This document shows positions 1 through 8,683 of a stretch of DNA of 64,000 bases, in pieces. Both the position numbers and the translations under genes were made by a program. The stretch comes from Spirosoma telluris (lineage in GTDB: Bacteria; Bacteroidota; Bacteroidia; Cytophagales; Spirosomataceae), in the NCBI GenBank assembly GCA_003259005.1, contig QLII01000001.1, forward strand, positions 8,361,001-8,425,000, given 5' to 3'. The notes below the pieces were generated by a model. It did no database searches. It was not told the origin of the DNA and saw only the letters and a program-made list of their open reading frames with translations. Each line of letters opens with the position of its first letter. Position 1 is the stretch's first letter.

Positions 1-1452
1 AAAGCAACCGCTGGACAGACCTATCTGGATAAGCCCTTCAATGGTGACCGGAATTTTGATTTTGGTCATTATCTGCGCTATTGGTGGCTAGGATTGATGA
101 CTTCTCAAACTACTCCGCCCAGCCTGCTCGACAAACTAACCCTGTTCTGGCAAAATCACTTCGTAACAACCCGCGAAGTGGTTGATGATTACCGCTTTGT
201 GAATCAGTATTTAGTGTTGCTACGCACTAATGCGCTGGGTAATTTTCGAACGCTAGTGACCAAAATCAGCAAAGAACCCGCCATGCTGAGGTATCTCAAT
301 GGCAACGAAAATGAAGTTGGGAAACCTAACGAGAACTACGCTCGTGAGCTTCAGGAGTTGTTTACGGTGGGAGCTGTCGATTTTGCCGGGAACAAGAATT
401 ACACCGAAGATGATGTTAAAGCAGCAGCCCGAGTGCTGACAGGCTGGAAATACACCAACTATTGGGTTGTTGGCTCAACAAGTTTTGCCACTACGTTTAC
501 GCTTTCCAAACACGATACGGCCAACAAAATATTTTCGGCCAAGTACAGCAATACAGTTATAACTGGCCGATCAACGAACCCATCGGCTACCGTTACCGCA
601 GGCGATGCCGAGCTGGATGATCTGGTGTCGATGTTGCTGGCGCATCCTCAAACGCCCCGGTTTATCTGCCGGAAACTCTATCGCTGGTACGTTAATCCAA
701 ATGTGACTCAAGCTATTGAAGATAACGTAATTATACCCTTGGCTCAGTTTTTGTCAAGCCCTACAAATAACTATGCGATTCAGCCTGTACTCGTTAAACT
801 GCTGACGAGTCAGATTTTTTTCGATGAATCGAATCGGGGAGCAATTGTCAAATCACCCGTAGAGCTGGCCGTTGGTGCAATGCGATTTTTCAATCAGCCC
901 GTGCCCAATATGACAACCGATTACGCAGCCTTCAAAACCTATTTCGACTTCATGTTCTGGCGGATGCGTGATATGCAGATGGCGCTTGTGGATCAGCCTT
1001 CTGTATTCGGCTATGAACCGTATTACGAGACGGGTTACTCGAAAATATGGCTGAACACCACCACCATTGCCTTACGAAGTGACTATACAGACGCCTATAT
1101 CTGGCGATGGCTCCAGGTAAAGCCGGACTATAAAATGGGAATTGATTTGCTGGCCTGGGCTACATCTCTCCAGGCTAATTTCTCTGATGTAACCGGAACC
1201 GCGACTATTTCCTGCGTGGATGTACAAGCTGCTTTTGCCAAAAATCTGTTTGCCACAGATCTGTTCCCATCGCAAGTCGATTTTTTGATTGACACGATAA
1301 TGATGCAGGGTATTCCGCGCTCATCCTGGACGTTTGAGTGGAATGCCTATCGCTCTGCACCAACGAATACGAGCAAAAAAAACGCAGTCCTGTACCGATT
1401 ACAAAATCTGATGAAATACATGCTCCGCATGGCCGAGTATCATATTTTTTGA
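1..1452 (+). CDS. DUF1800 family protein, 5' end outside window
   Basis: The frame is open from base 1, so the start lies upstream; the first in-window start-like codon (TTG at 94) is internal. About 483 residues are visible. The segment around LFWQNHFV, then ELQELFTVG followed by the YTEDDVKAAARVLTGW motif near residues 105-140, is the DUF1800 signature. DUF1800 proteins are exported proteins of unknown activity and are commonly encoded directly upstream of a DUF1501 protein, as here. The stop is followed by an 84-base gap holding a word-repeat hairpin and then the DUF1501 gene, so the two are probably co-transcribed. The family call is firm; the molecular role is unknown. Confidence 0.9.
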   Translation, partial: KATAGQTYLDKPFNGDRNFDFGHYLRYWWLGLMTSQTTPPSLLDKLTLFWQNHFVTTREVVDDYRFVNQYLVLLRTNALGNFRTLVTKISKEPAMLRYLNGNENEVGKPNENYARELQELFTVGAVDFAGNKNYTEDDVKAAARVLTGWKYTNYWVVGSTSFATTFTLSKHDTANKIFSAKYSNTVITGRSTNPSATVTAGDAELDDLVSMLLAHPQTPRFICRKLYRWYVNPNVTQAIEDNVIIPLAQFLSSPTNNYAIQPVLVKLLTSQIFFDESNRGAIVKSPVELAVGAMRFFNQPVPNMTTDYAAFKTYFDFMFWRMRDMQMALVDQPSVFGYEPYYETGYSKIWLNTTTIALRSDYTDAYIWRWLQVKPDYKMGIDLLAWATSLQANFSDVTGTATISCVDVQAAFAKNLFATDLFPSQVDFLIDTIMMQGIPRSSWTFEWNAYRSAPTNTSKKNAVLYRLQNLMKYMLRMAEYHIF

Positions 1453-1530
1453 TAGTCATCAGTCGATAGCCATCAGTCAATAGTGCTAATGACTGATGAC
1501 TATCGACTGATAACTATCAACTGACGACTC
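1450..1530. repeat. Word-repeat hairpin A
   Basis: This imperfect inverted repeat fills the gap between the DUF1800 and DUF1501 genes. The arms (about 1450-1481 and 1490-1527) are made of iterated words such as GACTGAT, GACTATC and AACTATC, with only a few mismatches between arms. The central AGTGCTAATGACT is shared with the hairpin at 8613-8683. It may form an RNA hairpin between the two genes, but it has no T tract. Confidence 0.8.
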
Positions 1531-1536
1531 TTTTTT

Positions 1537-3042
1537 ATGAAACGTAGAGACTTTTTAACAGCGGCTTCGGCAACTATACTGCCCGTAATGCTTGATGGTT
1601 TTGGCCTGAAAGCCATGTCTCGTCAGTCTGCATTAGTACAATCGCTGGTGGGCACAACGGCACTTGCCAGTGATCGGGTGTTGGTGATTGTTTATTTAAA
1701 CGGCGGGAATGATGGTCTCAATACCGTGATTCCTCTGGATCAGTATTCGCTTTACAATGGCCTCAGAAGCAACATCGCTATTCCGCAAAACGCCGTTTTA
1801 GGCTTAGACGGTAACCCGGCAACAGGTCTTCACCCGGCCATGACGGGTATGCGCGATTTGTACAACAACGGCAAACTCTCGATAGTCCACTCCGTTTCTT
1901 ACCCCAATCCCGATCAGTCTCATTACCGGGCAACCGACATCTGGATGACAGCGGTTGATTCCAGCCAGACGTCTAGTTCCGGTTGGGCTGGTCGTTACCT
2001 CGAAAATCGATTTCCGGGTTACCCAACGGGTTATCCGAATACCCAAATGGAAGACCCGCTAGCCATTCAGATTGGTTATCTGACCTCAACCGCGTTATTA
2101 GGCAGTCAGCAGTCGATGGGTATTGCGCTGAGTGACCCCAATAGCTTCTATCAACTGGTTGGCTCTGCCAGTGCCACCTCGCCCGGCGATTTGCCCTGTT
2201 GCGATGCTGGCGACCTGATTGCCTATATTCGAAAGCAGCAGGCACTGTCGGTAGGTTATGCGTCTGAGATAAAGTCGGCGGCTGACGCAGGTCAAAACCT
2301 GGCGACTTACCCGACGGCAGGTCAAAATTCCCTGGCCGATCAGTTGAAAATCGTGGCCCGATTGATTCACGGCGGGCTGAAAACAAAAATCTATTTCGTT
2401 TCATTAGGCGGCTTCGATACCCACTCGGGTCAGGTAGATAGCGGGGACGTAACCGTTGGGAGCCATGCTGCGCTGCTTGGTAAACTTTCGTCGGCCGTGG
2501 CAACTTTTCAGCAAGACTTAAAATTACAGGGTATCGAAGATAAAGTGGTGGGTATGACATTTTCGGAGTTTGGTCGGCGGGCGAACTCCAATAACTCAAA
2601 GGGCACCGATCATGGTATAGCTGCCCCTATGTTTGTCTTCGGGAGTAGTTTGAAACATCGTACCATTGGCCATAATCCCGATCTGGCCAACTTAACGGGT
2701 CAGGCTGGTAACAAGGATGTAACGATGCAGATTGACTTTCGGCGGGTGTATACTGATATCCTGAATGATTGGTTCGGTACGCAGCATACCACAACAAACG
2801 CGCTCCTCTTTCATGAATTTCCAACCGTTTCGTTGTTCTCTGATACGGTCGAAAGCGTGGCCACAGGAAACTGGAAAGATCCGAACGTGTGGACGGTTGG
2901 ACGAGTGCCCTTTGCCAATGAGTACGTCAAAGTCAATGCTGGTCATACGATGACAATCGACAAAACTATTTCGGTTAAGAACATTCGATTGGAGGGTAAA
3001 TTACTCTTCACGGGTCCCTATTCAATCCAGATGACGGGATAG
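1537..3042 (+). CDS. DUF1501 domain-containing exported protein with C-terminal surface-type extension
   Basis: This 501-residue protein starts MKRRDFLTAAS, a twin-arginine-like leader typical of DUF1501 proteins, which supports the chosen ATG. The body shows the family motifs: NGGNDGLNTVIP near residue 56, HPAMTGM, a SHYRATDIWMT stretch, GGFDTHSGQ and TFSEFGRR. DUF1501 belongs to the alkaline-phosphatase/sulfatase-like superfamily; the activity is unknown. The last ~60 residues (GNWKDPNVWTVGRVPFANEYV, then a GHTMTID segment) look like a separate beta-rich module of the WxDPxxW...P type seen in Bacteroidetes surface proteins. Together with the upstream DUF1800 gene it likely forms an exported two-protein unit. 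Confidence 0.9.
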   Translation: MKRRDFLTAASATILPVMLDGFGLKAMSRQSALVQSLVGTTALASDRVLVIVYLNGGNDGLNTVIPLDQYSLYNGLRSNIAIPQNAVLGLDGNPATGLHPAMTGMRDLYNNGKLSIVHSVSYPNPDQSHYRATDIWMTAVDSSQTSSSGWAGRYLENRFPGYPTGYPNTQMEDPLAIQIGYLTSTALLGSQQSMGIALSDPNSFYQLVGSASATSPGDLPCCDAGDLIAYIRKQQALSVGYASEIKSAADAGQNLATYPTAGQNSLADQLKIVARLIHGGLKTKIYFVSLGGFDTHSGQVDSGDVTVGSHAALLGKLSSAVATFQQDLKLQGIEDKVVGMTFSEFGRRANSNNSKGTDHGIAAPMFVFGSSLKHRTIGHNPDLANLTGQAGNKDVTMQIDFRRVYTDILNDWFGTQHTTTNALLFHEFPTVSLFSDTVESVATGNWKDPNVWTVGRVPFANEYVKVNAGHTMTIDKTISVKNIRLEGKLLFTGPYSIQMTG

Positions 3043-3058
3043 TGTTTTCTCTTTTATC

Positions 3059-3478
3059 ATGCTGCCACTCAATCGAAACCGGATCGTTTATGGCTTTCTA
3101 ACAATCAGTAGTATGCTGTTAGGATTGGCATCAAGACGCTTTTTGGGCGATGTTTCCTTTGTGAAGGACTATGTAGGCGATGTATTATGGGCGTTGATGG
3201 TATATTTCGGGCTTGCCTTCCTCCGCAATCAATGGTCTATAAAAGCCATTTCGCTGGCTACATTCCTTTTTTCCCTGAGTATCGAAATCAGCCAGTTGTA
3301 CCATGCTCCGTGGATTGACAACGTGCGGGCTACACGCCTGGGTGGCCTGATTTTAGGATTTACCTTTGTCTGGAGTGACCTCCTATGTTATAGTGTTGGA
3401 GTTGGTATTGGTCTATTTGCTGAACTATATCTAATCCCAACGGCCTACCAGACCAGGGCGAAAACGATGCATCTGTGA
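3059..3478 (+). CDS. DUF2809 family membrane protein
   Basis: This small integral membrane protein of 139 residues has about four hydrophobic segments. It shows the DUF2809 pattern: LGLASRRF near the first segment, VGDVLWALMVYFG, then IEISQLYHAPWID followed by LGGLILGF and the WSDLLCY motif. Family length is usually 120-140 residues, so it looks complete. It starts 17 bases after the DUF1501 stop in the same direction and may share its transcript. No function is known for the family. Confidence 0.85.
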   Translation: MLPLNRNRIVYGFLTISSMLLGLASRRFLGDVSFVKDYVGDVLWALMVYFGLAFLRNQWSIKAISLATFLFSLSIEISQLYHAPWIDNVRATRLGGLILGFTFVWSDLLCYSVGVGIGLFAELYLIPTAYQTRAKTMHL

Positions 3479-3784
3479 CATTATAGGTTTGGCCTAAGGC
3501 TATGCCAACTGAGGATCTAAATCGGTAAAACCCATTCTTCATACGGTAGTCATATGTGATTGAGCGAAAACGGCTTATTGAATAAATGTGACTACAATCT
3601 ACTGATTATCAGAAGCTATGCTGCTTTTTGTGCCTCTAAGCAGGCTCGTCTCTCCGTTTACTCAAAAGTTTAAAAACGGTTAGCTAAGGTTTTCTACCTT
3701 AGTTATGAATGCTTTTATGTAGTGAAAATCCACACGGCGCCAGATTCCTGAAGCAGGCGTTGGTGCATTAACTGAACCATTCCC
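3479..3784. other. Intergenic stretch without a gene
   Basis: These 306 bases hold no convincing reading frame. One short hairpin (arms CTAAGGT and ACCTTAG, about 3684-3702) is visible, but without a T tract. The next gene's promoter presumably lies here, though no clear TAnnTTTG box is evident. Confidence 0.5.
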
Positions 3785-4603
3785 ATGCAAAAGACCTCAT
3801 TTCAAAATGAATTGACCCTTAGTGCTACCCAGCAGCGAAATGGAGCAACAAACACCAAGAAAGACGTCCGTAAAATCCAGTCCTGGCTCACCCTTTTCTC
3901 TATGTCAAATCCTGGCTCCGCTACGGCTACCGGCATTGATGGCGATTTTGGCAGTGCGACAGAACAGGCGGTAAAAAACTACCAGAAAGCAAAAAGTTTA
4001 GCCCAGACGGGCATTGTTGATCAGGCAACCTTCAATCTGCTGTCGGCTCCCATGCGTGCTGCTTTCCTCACGATAATTAGTGGAAATGGATTACGTGAGC
4101 TTGTTGTTAATGCGGCAAAAAACCACTTAATCAATCGTCCGTTTGAGTTGATTATTAATCAGGAGTCGAATTCAGGTCCGTGGGTACGGGCGTATATGGA
4201 TGGCAATGAAGGATCGGAATGGTTCTGGTGCATGGGTTTTGTACAGGCGGTCATTGATCAGGCAGCTTCTCAGCTAGGGAAAAGCTTCAGGAAACTCATG
4301 CCACTTACCTACAGTTGCGATACCGTTGGTACAACGGGTTTACAAAAAGGAAATCTGTTCAGATATACACAAGTGAGAAATGCCCCAACGTTAGTAAAGC
4401 CCGGTGATATTTTCCTCCTACAGCAAGCTCCCAACGACTGGATACATACGGGTATTATTTCGGCGGTTGAGGATGATGTCTTTGAGACAATTGAGGGCAA
4501 TACTAACGAAGGTGGATCGAACAATGGCAATGCCGTTTTGAACCGGGTCCGGAATTTCAGGAAATCTAAACTCGATGTGTTTTCGATAGAAAGCCTGGTA
4601 TAA
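3785..4603 (+). CDS. Peptidoglycan-binding domain protein with CHAP-like amidase/peptidase domain
   Basis: The 272-residue protein begins with a peptidoglycan-binding type 1 domain (residues ~20-85), seen as the DVRKIQSWL, GIDGDFGSATEQAVKNYQ and GIVDQATFNLL pattern. The C-terminal ~150 residues resemble a CHAP/NlpC-P60 cysteine hydrolase: a Cys in the WFWCMGFVQ motif, a His in WIHTGIIS, and an acidic EGNTNEGG segment. Such proteins cut peptide links in cell-wall peptidoglycan. There is no clear signal peptide, so it may act after lysis or leave by a non-Sec route. It has no co-directional operon partner close by. Domain assignment is good; substrate specificity is not determined. Confidence 0.82.
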   Translation: MQKTSFQNELTLSATQQRNGATNTKKDVRKIQSWLTLFSMSNPGSATATGIDGDFGSATEQAVKNYQKAKSLAQTGIVDQATFNLLSAPMRAAFLTIISGNGLRELVVNAAKNHLINRPFELIINQESNSGPWVRAYMDGNEGSEWFWCMGFVQAVIDQAASQLGKSFRKLMPLTYSCDTVGTTGLQKGNLFRYTQVRNAPTLVKPGDIFLLQQAPNDWIHTGIISAVEDDVFETIEGNTNEGGSNNGNAVLNRVRNFRKSKLDVFSIESLV

Positions 4604-4639
4604 AGAAGGTGGGGTGGGTACTATGGGCTCTTTAGATTC

Positions 4640-4812
4640 TATGGAAACTGTTTAAACTTTTGTTTTTATACAAAATAGTAGGCTATTTTCTGTCATTTCG
4701 ACGTCAGGAGAAATCTCAAGTTTAACGAATAGGGAAGCTTGAGATTTCTCCTGACGTCGAAATGACAGAAAATCTATTCAGTTTTAACGAAATCTGGAAA
4801 GTTTAAACAGGT
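4640..4812. repeat. Nested inverted-repeat element (MITE-like)
   Basis: The core is a perfect 36-base inverted repeat (4685-4720 and 4738-4773) with a 17-base loop, containing TGTCATTTCGACGTCAGG. Outside it lies a second inverted pair: CTGTTTAAACTTT near 4647 and AAAGTTTAAACAG near 4798. The whole ~170-base unit occupies most of the 324-base gap before the next gene. It has no coding capacity. A CATTTCGA...GAGAAATCTC core of this kind resembles dispersed repeats I recall from other Bacteroidetes genomes. A non-autonomous mobile element is a reasonable inference. Confidence 0.75.
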
Positions 4813-4927
4813 TCATTAGATTATTTGGTATTTTGAAAAAAGTTGACATAAAAAAGTTGTAAAAGTTTAAAAGTACAACGGATGTACGGGAAGATTGAGT
4901 AGTTTACAGGTATAACCACTTCATCCT

Positions 4928-6091
4928 GTGACTAACTCTATTTTCATCCTCTTTGTCCTTTGCCTGAATGTTATCATCTGCGAATGGCTAATCAAAAAAC
5001 CAGGCTTCAGCCACATCGGAACGGCTTTGCTGGTTATTATTCTGACGGCTATTGAAGCGAACCTGGGCGTTATTCCCACCACAGAAACGCCCGTTTATGA
5101 AAGTATTTTCAGCTATCTCGCGCCGTTTTCGCTGTTCCTGTTGCTGTTGAGCGTAAACCTGAAGGATCTCAGAAAGGCTGGGCTACCCATGCTGACCATG
5201 TTTCTGGTGGGATCAGTAGGTACAATTATTGGCGTTTTCGTGAGCGTCTGGGCCTTTGCCGCTCCGCAAACCGTTGGAAAACTGTTTTATGCGCTGGCCG
5301 GTATGTTTACCGGAACCTACATTGGCGGAGGGATTAATTTCCATGCCATAGCCCTTCACTACGGTGTGTCGAAAGCGGGGAATTTATTTGTGGCTGCTAC
5401 AGCCGCTGATAACATTATGACGGCGCTTTGGATGATTGCCACCCTGGTCCTGCCCCGTTTTTTTCAACGCCGTTTCCCGCGTAAACTGGCTGAAAGCCAA
5501 TTGCCTGCAAACGAGGTAGTCGATGGAGCATTGGCTGAGCCGGATAACGATCCATTTTCCGATTCAGAAACGATGACGCCTAACGATCTGGCGGTCTTAC
5601 TGGCTCTGGGGTTTGGGGCTATTTTTCTTTCCCAACAGATTTCGGCGTTGGTGCCGGTTATTCCATTTGTGCTGATCCTGACAACGGTTGCGTTGGCACT
5701 AGCCCAATTTCGGGTGATTAATAAGCTGCGGGGTAGCCGTTTATTAGGCCTGTTTGGGATCTATATTTTTCTGGCAGTCATTGGGGCTTACTGCGACATT
5801 GCCGCACTGTTGCACGATGGTCAACTAGCCATCGTCTTATTTGGCATGATCCTATTGCTGGTGCTTATTCACGCGGTTATTGTGTTTGGTATTGGCGCAT
5901 TCTTCCGGCTGGATTGGGACATTTTAGGTATTGCCTCACAGGCGAATATTGGCGGAGCTACGTCGGCGCTGGCCTTAGCCCGCAGCCTCAATCGTCCTGA
6001 TTTACAGCTCCCTGCCGTGCTGGTTGGCACGCTGGGAAATGCGATTGGCACCTATCTGGGCATTCTGGTAGCGGAGGTGCTACGGTATTGA
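4928..6091 (+). CDS. DUF819 family integral membrane protein
   Basis: A GTG start gives 387 residues with about ten to twelve hydrophobic segments. The conserved stretch near residues 125-160 (GTYIGGGINFHAIAL, then AATAADNIMTALWM) and the C-terminal SQANIGGATSALALAR segment are characteristic of DUF819, a family related to secondary transporters and exemplified by YjcL. The substrate is unknown. A charged cytoplasmic loop lies at about residues 185-215. It stands alone and converges on the lipoprotein gene downstream. Confidence 0.88.
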   Translation: MTNSIFILFVLCLNVIICEWLIKKPGFSHIGTALLVIILTAIEANLGVIPTTETPVYESIFSYLAPFSLFLLLLSVNLKDLRKAGLPMLTMFLVGSVGTIIGVFVSVWAFAAPQTVGKLFYALAGMFTGTYIGGGINFHAIALHYGVSKAGNLFVAATAADNIMTALWMIATLVLPRFFQRRFPRKLAESQLPANEVVDGALAEPDNDPFSDSETMTPNDLAVLLALGFGAIFLSQQISALVPVIPFVLILTTVALALAQFRVINKLRGSRLLGLFGIYIFLAVIGAYCDIAALLHDGQLAIVLFGMILLLVLIHAVIVFGIGAFFRLDWDILGIASQANIGGATSALALARSLNRPDLQLPAVLVGTLGNAIGTYLGILVAEVLRY

Positions 6092-6104
6092 GCTGAATCG
6101 GTAA

Positions 6105-6830
6105 TTAATTGACCCAGCAGACTCCTTCGATTGCCTTTGCTTCGCCGGTTACCAGATTGATTCGGCCCTCAACGCAGCGATTGGTCGTCGAATCAAGGGT
6201 TCCGGCACTGAATAAATAAGGTTCGCCGGTTGGAAGGGCGGGAAGCTGCATTGACGGATAAAACGAAACCTGATTGGGCTTAAGTACCGGAAACCCAGTT
6301 TTTGTTTTTAATGCCTGACAAGCGGCTTCGCAGGAAGCAAAGGCCAGTTTCGCGCCAATCTGAATGGGCTGATAATCATCAAAGAGCCCACGTGCGGGAA
6401 TCTGTGCTTCGGTTAGATAGACGCCACGGGGTACATCAGTGTAAAAGGCTTTGGTCGTTGCCGGATCATAGTAGACCATAAATTGCTCATGGTGACGGAT
6501 GCGGAGCCAATCCAGTTGATATATAAAATCAACCCGAAAAGAAACTCCGGACTGCCAGTTGAAGAGCGTCGGACTCACGTACTTAATCATGGCATCAAAG
6601 CGAGTATCATCGAGGCCATTACGCTGTATAAACTTACGCTTCCAGATTGCCAGATAATACCGCGTGAGCGAGTCGGGGCTTTGATTAACTGTATAGGTCG
6701 GTTGATCACTCAGGAATGGGCAATCGCAGGGAGCATCTTTGAGGACAAGCGGAGCGGGGTCCGTCGATTGATGCTGGCAACTACAAATTCCGATCAGGAA
6801 AAATAGGGCGATAAGACGGTTTATAGGCAT
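6105..6830 (-). CDS. Hypothetical lipoprotein
   Basis: From the ATG at 6830 the product starts MPINRLIALFFLIG and reaches a lipobox-like ICSC, so it is probably a lipidated envelope protein of about 241 residues. An in-frame ATG at 6851 adds seven residues, which would put extra length before the signal peptide and is less likely. I recognise no family. The body is rich in aromatic residues and Cys (CDCPF near the N terminus, later CEAAC), with a C-terminal NRCVEGRINLVTGEA stretch. It converges on the DUF819 gene, 13 bases apart. Confidence 0.75.
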   Translation of the reverse strand: MPINRLIALFFLIGICSCQHQSTDPAPLVLKDAPCDCPFLSDQPTYTVNQSPDSLTRYYLAIWKRKFIQRNGLDDTRFDAMIKYVSPTLFNWQSGVSFRVDFIYQLDWLRIRHHEQFMVYYDPATTKAFYTDVPRGVYLTEAQIPARGLFDDYQPIQIGAKLAFASCEAACQALKTKTGFPVLKPNQVSFYPSMQLPALPTGEPYLFSAGTLDSTTNRCVEGRINLVTGEAKAIEGVCWVN

Positions 6831-6932
6831 AGTGGGTATATGTATATACATGACTAGACCATACTGACTGGAAAAGGGTTGGAAACAGGATGATTTTAAT
6901 ACGCGGGCTTCCGCCCACGCTACTTACTATAT

Positions 6933-6967
6933 AAAAAATGCCGTAACACTCAAGTTACAGCATTTTT
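6933..6967 (-). terminator. Terminator of the GNAT-nitrilase gene
   Basis: On the minus strand a hairpin with arms built on AATGCTGTAAC and GTTACGGCATT is followed by a T run, about 20 bases after the stop at 6987. Confidence 0.75.
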
Positions 6968-6986
6968 ACTGGTTAGTACAAATCCA

Positions 6987-8598
6987 TTAATTCGCTACGA
7001 CAATGACGGGCGGAATATGTTCCGGGTCGTTATCCATCGACGCTTTTTTAGGTTTGCCAAGACTCTTGTTCAGGGCTTTTTTAGCCGCTTTTTTCAGGTT
7101 TACCTCATATAAATCCGTCCGGCGATCTTTCAGTACCTGCACTGAACCATGTTCGTGTAATTCCTTCAATAAGCTCAAATCCACGTCGGCAATGAGAACC
7201 ATTTCAGTATTGGCGGTGGCTTCGGCTTTCACGGCATTGGTCGGGAACTGGAAGTCGGAAGGCGTAAACACGGCTGACTGGGCATAATTGATGTCCATGT
7301 TCTGCACACGCGGCAGGTTGCCCACACAGCCCGAAATAGCCACGTAGCATTCATTCTCAATGGCACGGGCCTGGGCGCAGAGCCGCACTCGTGAGTAGCC
7401 GTTTTGGGTATCGGTCAGAAAGGGAACAAAGAGAATCTGCATACCCTGTTGTGCCAGAATCCGACCTAGTTCGGGAATTCTACATCATAACAAATGAGCA
7501 TCCCAACTTTTCCGCAATCGGTATCGAACGCCCGAATCTCATAGCCACCCACCATACCGTAGTGCTTTACTTCGTTAGGCGTAATGTGAATCTTGCGGTA
7601 TTCTTCGAAAGAACCATCCCGTCGGCAGAGGTAAGCTACGTTATAGAGTTTACCGTCTTCGTCGACCAGCGGCATACTACCGCCAACAATGTTAACATTG
7701 TAGGAAATCGCTAATTCACAAAGTTTTTCGCGGACAGGCACGGTGAAGTCGGCGAGTTTTCGGATGGCTACTGGCTCGGGCAAGTCGTTAAAGTCGGCCA
7801 TAAGCGGTGTGTTGAAAAACTCCGGCAGTACCATGAAGTCAGCCCGGTAATCGCTGACGGCATTGACGAAAAATTCAACCTGTTCCAGAAAAGCGTTCAG
7901 GTTTTTGAACAGCCGCATCTGCCATTGAATAACGCCCAACCGAATAATAGAATCGGTATGGGGGCGTTTGTCTTTTTCAATAACGTAGTAAATATTGATC
8001 CACTCCAGCAAGGTTGCATACTCCTTCGATTCGGTATCGCCGGGCAGGTAGCCGCGCAATACTTTCCGAACGTGGAAGTCATTGGAAAGCTGGAAGGTGA
8101 GTGTAGGGTCATAAATCTCCTTCTGCTTCACTTTGGCAATGTACTCGCGCGGGGTAAGATCATCGGCAAATTTGTTGTAGTTCGGAATGCGACCACCAGC
8201 CAGAATACCCTTTAAGTTGAGTTGTTCGCAAAGTTCCTTACGGGCATCATATAGCCGCCGACCCAGCCGCAGATCGCGGAAGTCGGGGTGCACAAATACC
8301 TCGATGCCGTAGAGGTAATCGCCTTCATCATCATGGGTTTTGAACGTATAGCCACCCGTAATCTGGAAGTACGTATGGTTGTCGCCAAAGTTGTCGTATT
8401 TCACCCGGATCGCCAGGGCACTGGCTACCACCTTTCCATCAACCTCTACGCAAAACTGGCCTTCAGGAAAGATATTGAGAAGCTTGGTAATTGAACTTTT
8501 CGGCCAATAATCGCCCCGATGCCACTATATACTTCAATCATGGCCTCTTTCAGGTCATGATAATCTTCTTTCTGTAATGTTCTGGTTTGTATATGCAT
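6987..8598 (-). CDS. GNAT acetyltransferase - carbon-nitrogen hydrolase (nitrilase) fusion, frame broken twice
   Basis: The product should be about 537 residues. An N-terminal GNAT domain (MHIQTRTLQ start, EGQFCVEVDGKVVASALA, GRRLYDARKEL) is followed from about residue 220 by a nitrilase-superfamily amidohydrolase. Its catalytic motifs are visible: Glu in VLPEFFNTPL, Lys in the YRKIHITP segment and Cys in MLICYDVEFP. Two single-base losses break the frame: in a CCCC run (plus strand 8514-8517, near codon 28) and at GGG 7473-7475, just after the catalytic Cys. Adding one base at each restores a continuous frame of normal length. This fused architecture is a known two-domain family; the amide substrate is unknown. 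A terminator follows. Confidence 0.85.
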
Positions 8599-8612
8599 GA
8601 TTAGCAGTCAAA

Positions 8613-8683
8613 AGTCGATAGTCGTCAGTCAAGAGTCACTAACAAGACGAGTGCTAATGACTCTTGACTGACGACTATCGACT
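8613..8683. repeat. Word-repeat hairpin B
   Basis: This perfect 25-base inverted repeat (8613-8637 and 8659-8683) is built from words such as GTCGATA, GTCGTCA and GTCAAGA. The loop contains AGTGCTAATGACT, identical to the centre of the hairpin at 1450-1530. It lies between the threonine aldolase stop and the GNAT-nitrilase start and just touches the 3' end of the aldolase gene. Confidence 0.85.
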
